Assembly: GCA_023299965.1 (NCBI GenBank)
Contig: JALZVN010000073.1
Location: 1 to 13,311 of the forward strand
DNA from: Saprospiraceae bacterium
Lineage (GTDB): Bacteria; Bacteroidota; Bacteroidia; Chitinophagales; Saprospiraceae
Length of the DNA: 13,311 bases
Direction of reading: 5' to 3'
Of the stretch, positions 1 to 5,889 are shown one piece after another. Position 1 is the first letter of the stretch, and each line of letters opens with the position of its first letter. Below the pieces are notes generated by a model. It saw nothing but the letters and a program-made list of their open reading frames with translations, did not search any database and was not told the DNA's origin. The translations under genes and the position numbers were made by a program.

Positions 1-19
1 TTCCTTACGCCTCGTCTAA

Positions 20-250
20 ATCCATTCTATTCTACTTTCAACTCAAGAAACAGTTAATAGAGGTACCCTAAAGATTATTGGGGCTTGTATGCAGGCTTGG
101 GCTATGTATGTGAAAGGAGAAGAAAATGCATTAGAAAATTTGAGATCGAATAGAATGACCTATACTGTAGTTTTTATATTGATAGGAATAATACTTTGGA
201 TTGTGAACAATGGGTTTGGCAAAGTAATAGAAACGAAGGAAACGGAGTAA
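20..250 (+). CDS. Tail of an unidentified membrane protein frame
   Basis: I do not recognise this frame. It is open from just after a stop at 17-19 to TAA at 248-250. The first ATG, at 89, would give a 53-residue protein. The translation has a polar, charged stretch (about residues 30-45 of the open frame, including KGEENALENL), then one clear hydrophobic segment rich in V, I, L and F, then a charged tail ending KETKETE-like. It could be a small single-span membrane protein, or the C-terminus of a larger gene broken by a frameshift near position 20. The other two forward frames also stop early (55-57 and 69-71), so no frame is open through the left edge. The decayed DUF1501 remnant begins in the same frame directly after the stop, which makes decay of the whole segment plausible. 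Confidence 0.3.
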   Translation: MHSILLSTQETVNRGTLKIIGACMQAWAMYVKGEENALENLRSNRMTYTVVFILIGIILWIVNNGFGKVIETKETE

Positions 251-574
251 ATCGTTTATATCTTGGACCCAGCCATATTCGTTAGTTTTATAAACAATGT
301 GGAGATATTAGGATTTGGAGACAAGGCACTTGCCATAATTTTTTCAGAATTTGGAAGGAAAAAGGAGAGCTAGGAATGGATTATAGCTCCTATGATGTTA
401 TTTGGGGCTAAAGTGAACGGCGAATTATTTGGAGAAAATGAACAACTCAATTCCCTAGACGAAAATGGTCTGCTTACAAATATGAAATACGACTATCGCC
501 AAATTTATTCAACAGTCTTGCAAAAATGGCTCGGTGCAAATGATGAAATATTAGAGCAGTCGAATTTTAAGTAA
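251..574 (+). pseudogene. DUF1501 protein, C-terminal remnant (pseudogene)
   Basis: In one frame the sequence reads an FGDKALAIIFSEFGRK-like block (about 314-361), then an in-frame TAG at 371-373, then APMMLFGAKVNGELFGEN (from about 386) and YDYRQIYSTVLQKWLGAN, ending at TAA 572-574. These three blocks, in this order, are the C-terminal signature of DUF1501 (sulfatase-like, often secreted) proteins: FSEFGR, then the DHG..APMFLFG segment, then DxRQxYATxLxxWLG. The middle block is damaged. The expected ENGxxGTDHGTxAP stretch is reduced to a few residues around the stop, and an alternative frame there reads LGMDY, which suggests small deletions plus a frameshift. The N-terminal two thirds of the family (usually over 400 residues) is absent. 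A short open frame starting at the ATG at 392 is only the tail of this remnant and should not be called a gene. Confidence 0.72.
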
Positions 575-884
575 TATCTAAAATCGACTCCACAAGTATT
601 ATGAGAATGTACCGCGAGAGGTCGTTACGAAAAGACAAAATTCAAGAAACCGAATTATTGAAAATGCTACAATTCAATAGGTTTAAATTTTAACTGATCA
701 AACTTTGTTAGTTTAGTAACAGCCTCGCGAGAAGGATAGTAAGGACGCTGGCTTTTTTGCCTGCGGTCATGGCTATTTTCGGACATGACGGAAGCGAACG
801 CGGACTCCTGAATAGCCTGGTCACTTGTATAGCTGGGGGCAGAGCAGGTGGCTCGCCCAAAAAAAACACTACAGAAAAATATAA
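575..884. other. Gene-poor stretch with a GC-rich patch
   Basis: No convincing gene lies here. Positions 721-860 are about 56% G+C by hand count, against about 31% in the preceding 120 bases. The patch contains the 8-bp palindrome CTCGCGAG (724-731) and an inverted repeat GTCATG/CATGAC (766-771 and 784-789, 12-base loop). On the minus strand a frame is open from 900 down to TAG at 667-669. Its only ATG (784-786) would give 39 hydrophilic residues ending KFDQLKFKPIEL, with several R/K/Q/S/Y. I cannot assign it. The composition and structure would fit a remnant of a mobile element or a structured RNA, but nothing seen here proves either. A 30-codon plus-strand frame at 601-693 has no support. 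Confidence 0.4.
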
Positions 885-1073
885 TTACCCCTGCTCGAAA
901 TCACTTTTCCCATACGCATGATTGCGCTCATGGAAGTAGGTGCCACCAGGTTTTTTCTCAAACTGAAAAAGCTTTCGCCCTTCAGATCCTCGTGTTAATA
1001 ACGAAGAGGGTAGTAAAATGAATACGTAGTAAATAGCGGATACAATCGAAAGTATAACGTTAATGAACTTCAT
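885..1073 (-). CDS. Small membrane protein paired with carbamoyltransferase
   Basis: This 62-residue protein has one N-terminal hydrophobic segment (about residues 4-24), then a basic, polar tail with the block GGTYFHERNHAYGKSDFE near the C-terminus. The tail resembles the ends of small SxtJ-like membrane proteins that accompany NodU-type carbamoyltransferases, where a TPxxLLxR turn after the membrane span is followed by a (T/S)Y(W/F) motif. That assignment rests on remembered family features, not on a search. The start chosen is the ATG at 1071-1073, one base after the carbamoyltransferase stop. A start at 1097 would add eight residues and overlap that gene by 23 bp. The one-base spacing indicates co-transcription and probably coupled translation. 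The tail is probably cytoplasmic, and a role in holding the transferase at the membrane is inference. No clear terminator follows. Confidence 0.7.
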   Translation of the reverse strand: MKFINVILSIVSAIYYVFILLPSSLLTRGSEGRKLFQFEKKPGGTYFHERNHAYGKSDFEQG

Positions 1074-1074
1074 G

Positions 1075-2937
1075 TTATTTATGAATTTGAACAGCATCTT
1101 TTAAGTCGGCGATTTTGACTCCGTTGGTGCTGGTTTTTATTTTTGAAAAAAGGAAATTGTTGATCACCAAGTAATCCATATTTGTTTGTAGGAAACAATT
1201 ATAAGCATCCTCCGGCGTGCATACTATAGGTTCTCCTCGAACATTGAAACTTGTGTTGATAAGCAATCCGTATCCTGTAATATCTCGGAATGATTTTATC
1301 AACTGATAATATTTAGGATTTGACTCTGGAGTCACCGTTTGTACGCGCGCAGAAAAGTTGACGTGTGTCACTGCTTGGATCTCTGATCGATTTACATCTA
1401 GTTTTGCTCTCCATTGCATCTGGTCATAGCCTTGTGGTAATGGGCGCATCATGCTTTGATGTACATCAGTGACCAAAAGCATATAAGGCGATGGTCTGTC
1501 GATGTTGAAATATTTCTGATTTTCCTCCAGTAACACTGAAGGTGCAAAAGGTCTAAATCCTTCTCTAAATTTTATTTTTAAATTGATCTTGCGTTGCATG
1601 TCTAAGCTTGTCGCATTACCAAGGATCGATCTATTCCCAAGGGCACGTGGACCAAATTCCATTCTGCCTTGAAACCATCCAATGACGTTGTCATCCGCAA
1701 TTAACTTTGCTACAGCATCACAAAGTGCTCTATCATCCTTGAACTCTGAGTATCCAAATTCGTGATTGTCAATTACCGCTTGAACATCTTTGTCTTCAAA
1801 CTGTGGACCGAGATAAACATGCTCTCTTGTGCGATCTGCTGCCAACTTTTGATCAAAATATATATAGTGTGCCGCATACGCTGCACCCACTGACCCACCT
1901 GCATCACCAGAAGCTGGTTGGATGAAAAGGTGATCAAACATTTTTGTTTTCATGAGTTTTCCATTGGCTACGCAATTCAATGCAACACCACCGGATAAGC
2001 AAATATTATTACTGCCAGTAAGACGTTTTGCTTCAGCAGCCATTTTGAGTACTGACTCTTCGGTGATCAATTGGATAGCTAAGGCTAGGTTGCAATGCAC
2101 TTGCTCTAGTGAAGAATCTTGCTCTCGCATCGGCATGTCAAAAATTTCTTCCCACTTCTTCACTTTAATCTTTCCACCGCTTGCCGTCGCATACTGGAAG
2201 TACTCTTGGTTGAGCCAGATAGATCCGTCTTCAGCTATATCGATCAAGTATTCCTTAGCAATCTTCACAAATCTGTTGACTTCCTCGGAGTCCACGATGC
2301 CATATGGAGCAAGGCCCATGACCTTATACTCACCATTGTTTATCTTGAATCCTAAAAATTGTGTAAATGCAGAATATAGGATACCTAGTGAATGAGGCCA
2401 TCTCAATTCTTTTAGAATTTTGATTTTGTTTCCTTGCCCATGACAGATGGATGCACTCGCGTACTCTCCAACACCATCAATAGTAAGGATAGCAGCATCA
2501 TCAAATCCAGAAGGGTAATATGTACCAGCCGCATGTGAAAGATGATGCTCCGTATATAGGATGCGCAACTTAGAATCATCAAAAGCTTCGATTTCTCTAA
2601 GGTGCTTCTTTATCTTGTTTTTGAAAAAATACTTCCATTTGGTAAGGATGGGGAAGTGAGATACAAACGATTTGAAACCTTGTGGTGCATAATATCTAAA
2701 AGACTCTAAATAGCGATCATGTCGCAGACCTGGTTTCTCATAGTAGACTACTGCATCCAAGTCATCTATCTTTAATCCGCTTTCACGTAAGCAGTATCGA
2801 ATAGCGTTGACTGGAAACTTTTCGTCATGCTTGATTCTGGTGAAGCGTTCTTCTTGCGCTGCAGCTGCTACTCGTCCATCAATAGTGATAGCCGCTGCAG
2901 CATCGTGGTACAAACCAGATATTCCTAAAATGTTCAT
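1075..2937 (-). CDS. NodU/TobZ-family carbamoyltransferase
   Basis: This 620-residue protein has the two-domain architecture of O-carbamoyltransferases (NodU, CmcH, TobZ). Such enzymes make carbamoyl-adenylate from carbamoyl phosphate and ATP, then transfer the carbamoyl group to a hydroxyl of a sugar, antibiotic or glycan. The N-terminal Kae1-like domain starts ILGISGLYHDAAAA (3-16) and contains the metal-binding EHHLSHA motif (130-136), TIDGVGEYAS (152-161), GLAPYG (208-213), CLSGGVALNCVANGKL (313-328) and QPASGDAGGSVGAA (340-353). The C-terminal domain carries GRMEFGPRALGNRSIL (424-439), FREGFRPFAP (457-466) and LLINTSFNVRGEPIV (558-572). Length and motifs are complete, so it is probably active. 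The acceptor cannot be read from the sequence. Together with the downstream small membrane protein, it is more likely involved in envelope glycan or secondary metabolite decoration than in central metabolism. No glycosyltransferase or biosynthetic gene is in view to settle this. Confidence 0.93.
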   Translation of the reverse strand: MNILGISGLYHDAAAAITIDGRVAAAAQEERFTRIKHDEKFPVNAIRYCLRESGLKIDDLDAVVYYEKPGLRHDRYLESFRYYAPQGFKSFVSHFPILTKWKYFFKNKIKKHLREIEAFDDSKLRILYTEHHLSHAAGTYYPSGFDDAAILTIDGVGEYASASICHGQGNKIKILKELRWPHSLGILYSAFTQFLGFKINNGEYKVMGLAPYGIVDSEEVNRFVKIAKEYLIDIAEDGSIWLNQEYFQYATASGGKIKVKKWEEIFDMPMREQDSSLEQVHCNLALAIQLITEESVLKMAAEAKRLTGSNNICLSGGVALNCVANGKLMKTKMFDHLFIQPASGDAGGSVGAAYAAHYIYFDQKLAADRTREHVYLGPQFEDKDVQAVIDNHEFGYSEFKDDRALCDAVAKLIADDNVIGWFQGRMEFGPRALGNRSILGNATSLDMQRKINLKIKFREGFRPFAPSVLLEENQKYFNIDRPSPYMLLVTDVHQSMMRPLPQGYDQMQWRAKLDVNRSEIQAVTHVNFSARVQTVTPESNPKYYQLIKSFRDITGYGLLINTSFNVRGEPIVCTPEDAYNCFLQTNMDYLVINNFLFSKIKTSTNGVKIADLKDAVQIHK

Positions 2938-3017
2938 GTATCAGTATTATATAATTGGTGTTTTGTGTTTTTTATTATTGAGACACTTTACACGTAATAC
3001 CTTGTTTTATTCAAAAA

Positions 3018-3043
3018 CCGTTCGAGTTTTTAACGGAAACTCG
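3018..3043. repeat. Two interleaved inverted repeats upstream of carbamoyltransferase
   Basis: CCGTT (3018-3022) pairs with AACGG (3032-3036), and CGAGTTT (3023-3029) pairs with AAACTCG (3037-3043). The two stems overlap, so they are mutually exclusive or pseudoknot-like if transcribed. They lie about 80-105 bp upstream of the carbamoyltransferase start, in its likely promoter or leader. The stems are seen directly; a regulatory role is inferred. Confidence 0.4.
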
Positions 3044-3177
3044 TTTTTAGTCTTATTACAAACGTTAAATATTTATATTCCTATGTCTTTTGTGACCTAA
3101 TTTATCGTCAATAGATCTAGAAAAGGTGGTTTTAACTAAAAAATGATACTTATTTGATGCTCAAGGGGTTAATTACG

Positions 3178-3197
3178 ATACGAACAATTGTTCGTAT
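3178..3197. promoter_or_regulatory. Perfect 20-bp palindromic operator candidate
   Basis: ATACGAACAATTGTTCGTAT reads identically on both strands across all 20 bases. It ends 17 bases before the TATATTTG box and so covers the expected -33 region of the paaA promoter, where a bound protein would block transcription. Perfect palindromes of this length with GAAC/GTTC half-sites are typical of TetR-family dimers. TetR-type PaaR repressors that release on phenylacetyl-CoA are known for paa operons in other phyla such as Thermus. The regulator is not encoded in this window, so its identity is inference. Confidence 0.7.
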
Positions 3198-3214
3198 TTG
3201 GTGTTAGATAATTG

Positions 3215-3222
3215 TATATTTG
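3215..3222 (+). promoter_or_regulatory. paaA promoter, -7 box TATATTTG
   Basis: TATATTTG matches the Bacteroidota -7 consensus TAnnTTTG exactly. Transcription would start near 3226-3230, leaving a leader of roughly 95 bases before paaA. The -33 element is weak. The TTTG at 3197-3200 is only 14 bases away and the TTG at 3188-3190 is 24 bases away, both outside the usual spacing of about 17-23, so an activator or a relaxed -33 element may be involved. Confidence 0.5.
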
Positions 3223-3269
3223 TTTGAGGCATTGGATATTTTTTTCAATTGGCCTAAATTTTTGATAGG

Positions 3270-3293
3270 AAAGGTGCTTTTATAATGCCCTTT
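3270..3293 (+). other. Weak hairpin in the paaA leader
   Basis: AAAGG (3270-3274) and GC (3276-3277) pair with GC (3287-3288) and CCTTT (3289-3293), with T3275 bulged and a 9-base AT-rich loop. The stem is short and lies about 28 bases before the paaA start. It could affect translation, but it could also be chance in AT-rich DNA. Confidence 0.25.
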
Positions 3294-3321
3294 ATATCGT
3301 CTAAGAAAAAATCATATAATT

Positions 3322-4266
3322 ATGGAAAAGGATCTAAACGAAATTTTTCAAGCAAAAATTGACAGAGAAGAAAAGATAGAACCGAAAGATTGGATGCCAG
3401 ACGCCTATCGTAAGACCTTAATTAGGCAAATTTCGCAACATGCGCATTCTGAGATTGTGGGTATGCTTCCGGAAGGAAATTGGATTACACGAGCGCCTAC
3501 GCTTAGACGTAAAGTAGCATTGATGGCTAAGGTGCAAGATGAAGCAGGGCATGGTCTTTATCTGTATAGCGCATGTGAAACACTCGGGATTGATAGAGAT
3601 ACCCTTTTCGAACAATTGCACAGCGGAAAAGCAAAGTATTCTAGTATATTTAATTACCCTACACTGTCCTGGGCAGATATAGGCAGTATCGGTTGGCTTG
3701 TGGATGGTGCGGCGATTATGAATCAGGTACCACTTTGTAGATGCTCCTATGGTCCGTACGCAAGAGCGATGGTACGGGTGTGCAAAGAAGAAAGCTTCCA
3801 CCAAAGACAAGGATTTGAGATACTCCTTAATTTGAGTAAAGGTTCTGACGAACAAAAAGCAATGCTCCAAGAATCTGTCAATAGATGGTGGTGGCCAGCG
3901 ATGATGATGTTCGGTCCCTCAGACGTAGATTCTCCTAATACGCAGCAAAGTATGCAATGGAAGATTAAGCGATTTACAAACGATGAGCTGCGCCAAAAAT
4001 TTGTTGATGTCTGCTATGAACAGGCAAAAGTATTAAAAGTAACATTACCTGATCCAGACATCAAATGGAACGAAGAGAGGGGTCACTATGACTTTGGTGT
4101 CATTGACTGGAGTGAATTTTGGAATGTAGTGAAAGGAAATGGACCTTGTAATAAAGAAAGAGTAGCCGCTCGAAAAACGGCTTGGGATGAAGGTGCTTGG
4201 GTTAGAGAAGCAGCGGTAGCTCATGCAAATAAAAGAGCCGCAAGAAAAAATAAAAAAGTAGCATAA
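3322..4266 (+). CDS. paaA: Phenylacetyl-CoA 1,2-epoxidase, catalytic subunit PaaA
   Basis: PaaA is the di-iron oxygenase subunit that inserts one oxygen atom of O2 into the ring of phenylacetyl-CoA, giving the 1,2-epoxide in the cytoplasm. The 314-residue product is close to the usual length of about 310. It shows the ferritin-like helical motifs expected for the iron site: E44 in HAHSEI, the E74-x2-H77 pair in VQDEAGHG, and a second ExxH pair, E157 and H160, in CKEESFHQRQGFE. WWWPAMMMFGPSD (189-201) and the preceding NRW are also family-typical. The lysine- and arginine-rich end (about 303-313) is a variable tail. The ATG at 3322 follows an A-rich stretch with no Shine-Dalgarno, normal for this phylum. 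paaB starts one base after the stop. This is the first gene of the operon and is probably controlled by the palindrome upstream. Confidence 0.97.
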   Translation: MEKDLNEIFQAKIDREEKIEPKDWMPDAYRKTLIRQISQHAHSEIVGMLPEGNWITRAPTLRRKVALMAKVQDEAGHGLYLYSACETLGIDRDTLFEQLHSGKAKYSSIFNYPTLSWADIGSIGWLVDGAAIMNQVPLCRCSYGPYARAMVRVCKEESFHQRQGFEILLNLSKGSDEQKAMLQESVNRWWWPAMMMFGPSDVDSPNTQQSMQWKIKRFTNDELRQKFVDVCYEQAKVLKVTLPDPDIKWNEERGHYDFGVIDWSEFWNVVKGNGPCNKERVAARKTAWDEGAWVREAAVAHANKRAARKNKKVA

Positions 4267-4267
4267 G

Positions 4268-4552
4268 ATGGATAACAATTGGCCAATTTGGGAAATATTT
4301 TTACGCAGCAAGAATGGCTTGAACCACAAACATGTAGGTTCATTGCATGCAACGGATGCGGAGATGGCGATGCAAAACGCACGCGATGTTTATACCCGCA
4401 GAAATGAAGGGATCAGTATTTGGGTAGTAGAATCAAAACACATCTCAGCCTCTGATCCTGATGAAGGGGAGTCCTTATTTGATCCTGCTAATGACAAGGT
4501 TTACAGACACCCGACTTTCTACAATCTTCCTGACGAACTTAAACACATGTAA
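4268..4552 (+). CDS. paaB: Phenylacetyl-CoA 1,2-epoxidase subunit PaaB
   Basis: PaaB is a small subunit of the multicomponent oxygenase. It bridges PaaAC units and is needed for activity with the reductase, although it carries no cofactor. The 94-residue product matches the normal length and has the family pattern throughout: WPIWEIFLRSKNGLNHKHVG near the N-terminus, then SLHATDAEMAMQNARDVYTR (25-44), GISIWVVESKHI, ASDPDEGESLFDPA, and the ending YRHPTFYNLP. It starts one base after paaA stops and its TAA shares its last base with the paaC ATG (TAATG at 4550-4554). Translation of the three subunits is therefore likely coupled and stoichiometric. Nothing is missing or unusual. Confidence 0.96.
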   Translation: MDNNWPIWEIFLRSKNGLNHKHVGSLHATDAEMAMQNARDVYTRRNEGISIWVVESKHISASDPDEGESLFDPANDKVYRHPTFYNLPDELKHM

Positions 4553-5304
4553 TGGCAAATCATTTACACGATTTCTTAATCCATCTTGGAGATAATGCGC
4601 TTATACTAGGGCATAGACTTTCAGAATTGACAGGACATGGTCCTGTGCTAGAGCAAGATATGGCGATGACTAATATCGCTTTAGATTTGGTAGGGCAGAC
4701 CAGAAATATTTTCCAAGTCGCGGCTAGTATACAAGGAGGCGGAGCCTCAGAAGATAGTATCGCTTATACAAGAGATGTCACTGCCTACAAAAACGTACTT
4801 TTGGTAGAGCAGAAGAATGGCGATTTTGCGAAGACTGTTACGCGTCAGTTTTTTTATGATGCGTTTAATTATCACGCTTATCAAAGGCTTTTGAAATCCA
4901 ATAATAAAGATATAGCTGCAATAGCGGACAAGGCTATCAAAGAAATTACTTATCACCTTAAATGGAGTGCTGAGTGGGTCATCCGACTTGGGGATGGTAC
5001 TGATGAAAGTCATCAAAGAATCAAGGATGCCATAGAAACATTATGGCCATACACTGGAGAGATGTTTAAGTTCGCAGACTACGAATTAGCTTGCCATGAT
5101 GAAGGAATTTTTCCAGATATACATAGCATCAAAGGAGATTGGGATGAAGAAATAAAGAACGTATTTGCAGAAGCAAATCTGGATGTACCGGAGTCAGGCT
5201 GGATGCATGATGGCGGTAAGCGAGGGGGGCATTCTGAACATTTAGGTTTCTTACTTGCTGAAATGCAGTTTTTGCAAAGATCCTATCCAGGACAAGAATG
5301 GTAG
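4552..5304 (+). CDS. paaC: Phenylacetyl-CoA 1,2-epoxidase, structural subunit PaaC
   Basis: PaaC is a ferritin-like paralogue of PaaA that forms the structural PaaAC heterodimer but does not do the chemistry. The 250-residue product is of normal length. Recognisable blocks are GDNALILGHRLSELTGHGP (13-31), the helix NIALDLVGQTR (41-51), DFAKTVTRQFFYDAF (91-105), the strongly conserved EITYHLKWSAEWVIRLGDGT (131-150) followed by DES, and GGKRGGHSEHLGFLLAEMQ (221-239) near the end. The start overlaps the paaB stop by one base, and paaD begins one base after the TAG at 5302-5304. Confidence 0.96.
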   Translation: MANHLHDFLIHLGDNALILGHRLSELTGHGPVLEQDMAMTNIALDLVGQTRNIFQVAASIQGGGASEDSIAYTRDVTAYKNVLLVEQKNGDFAKTVTRQFFYDAFNYHAYQRLLKSNNKDIAAIADKAIKEITYHLKWSAEWVIRLGDGTDESHQRIKDAIETLWPYTGEMFKFADYELACHDEGIFPDIHSIKGDWDEEIKNVFAEANLDVPESGWMHDGGKRGGHSEHLGFLLAEMQFLQRSYPGQEW

Positions 5305-5305
5305 T

Positions 5306-5800
5306 ATGAGCGCAACTGTAAGCAAAGAGCAGATATACGATATTCTAGAAAAGGTGCAAGATCCAGAAGTGCCTGTCTTGTCCATTATTGACTTAGGAGT
5401 CGTGCGCGATGTTGTGCTCAATGAAGAGGGGATAGAAGTTGTTATAACCCCGACCTACACTGGATGTCCAGCAATGGATATGATCGAGGTAGGCATCAAA
5501 TCTACTCTACAGGATCATGGCTTTGAGAAAGTAGTTATAACTACTATTTTGTCTCCTGCTTGGACAACTGATTGGTTATCCGAAGCAGGAAAAGAAAAAT
5601 TGCGTGCATATGGAATCGCTCCTCCTCAAGGAGCAGCCAAAAGTAAGCGTGCTCTGTTTTCTGAGGAGTCGGGCATTATCTGCCCGCAATGTAACTCCAC
5701 CAATACGGATATGATTAGCCAATTTGGTTCTACAGCTTGCAAAGCCCAGTATAAATGCTTGGATTGTGAGGAGCCTTTTGACTACTTTAAGTGTCATTAA
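5306..5800 (+). CDS. paaD: PaaD, phenylacetyl-CoA epoxidase maturation protein
   Basis: PaaD is thought to help assemble the iron-sulfur cluster of the oxygenase system, probably in its PaaE reductase. The 164-residue product has an N-terminal MIP18/DUF59 domain (about 5-105) with DPEVPVLSIIDLGVV (19-33) and PTYTGCPAMDMIE (49-61, Cys54). A C-terminal cysteine-rich module follows, with C126-x2-C129, C145, C151-x2-C154 and C163, which can bind zinc or a cluster. The motif FGSTACKAQYKCLDCEEPFD and the ending FKCH are typical of PaaD. The start at 5306 is preferred over one at 5255: it gives the normal family N-terminus and lies one base after paaC, whereas the longer form adds 17 residues read out of frame from the paaC end. 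A stem-loop follows the gene. paaE, the usual next gene, is absent. Confidence 0.94.
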   Translation: MSATVSKEQIYDILEKVQDPEVPVLSIIDLGVVRDVVLNEEGIEVVITPTYTGCPAMDMIEVGIKSTLQDHGFEKVVITTILSPAWTTDWLSEAGKEKLRAYGIAPPQGAAKSKRALFSEESGIICPQCNSTNTDMISQFGSTACKAQYKCLDCEEPFDYFKCH

Positions 5801-5837
5801 ATATATCCATTACTTTTCTTCCTATCATAAAAGACTA

Positions 5838-5857
5838 AAAAAGCAGCTTCGCTTTTT
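5838..5857 (+). terminator. Stem-loop after paaD, probable terminator or attenuator
   Basis: AAAAAGC (5838-5844) pairs perfectly with GCTTTTT (5851-5857) around a 6-base loop. The T-run lies in the 3' arm and continues after GTA as TTTTT. The stem is mostly A-T, so termination may be partial. It would separate paaABCD from the following paaG-paaH genes. Confidence 0.5.
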
Positions 5858-5858
5858 G

Positions 5859-5866
5859 TATTTTTG
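5859..5866 (+). promoter_or_regulatory. paaG promoter, -7 box TATTTTTG
   Basis: TATTTTTG fits the Bacteroidota TAnnTTTG consensus, sits two bases after the hairpin and 24 bases before the paaG ATG, and would give a leader of about 15-20 bases. No TTTG-like -33 element is seen, so strength is uncertain. Its position suggests that paaG, paaH and the kelch gene can be transcribed independently of paaABCD. Confidence 0.5.
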
Positions 5867-5889
5867 TGCTCAATAATTAATCACAAATT

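Larger units (their letters stand above)
2938..3321. promoter_or_regulatory. Divergent intergenic region, carbamoyltransferase / paaA
   Basis: This 384-bp region separates two divergently transcribed operons and contains no supported gene. From left to right it holds a pair of nested inverted repeats near 3018-3043 on the carbamoyltransferase side, a run of AT-rich DNA, a perfect 20-bp palindrome at 3178-3197, a TAnnTTTG-type box at 3215-3222 pointing toward paaA, and a weak hairpin in the presumed paaA leader (3270-3293). I found no TAnnTTTG match pointing toward the carbamoyltransferase, so its promoter is not located. Confidence 0.6.

Noticed and set aside
1952..2395. 147-codon plus-strand open frame, with a smaller one at 2119-2355
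   Set aside because: It lies wholly inside the carbamoyltransferase gene on the other strand, whose motifs are continuous; its translation has no recognisable domain.
2807..3100. 97-codon plus-strand open frame covering the start of the carbamoyltransferase
   Set aside because: It runs antisense through the conserved N-terminus and into the intergenic region, has no start context or family pattern, and is a by-product of AT-rich DNA.
3418..3870. 150-codon minus-strand open frame opposite paaA
   Set aside because: It is fully antisense to conserved paaA sequence and has no domain. The same holds for 4045-4329, 4747-5016, 5576-5797, 6075-6275, 6881-7219 and 8123-8380.
5255..5305. Longer paaD with 17 extra N-terminal residues
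   Set aside because: The extension is read out of frame through the conserved end of paaC, and family members begin close to the shorter start at 5306.
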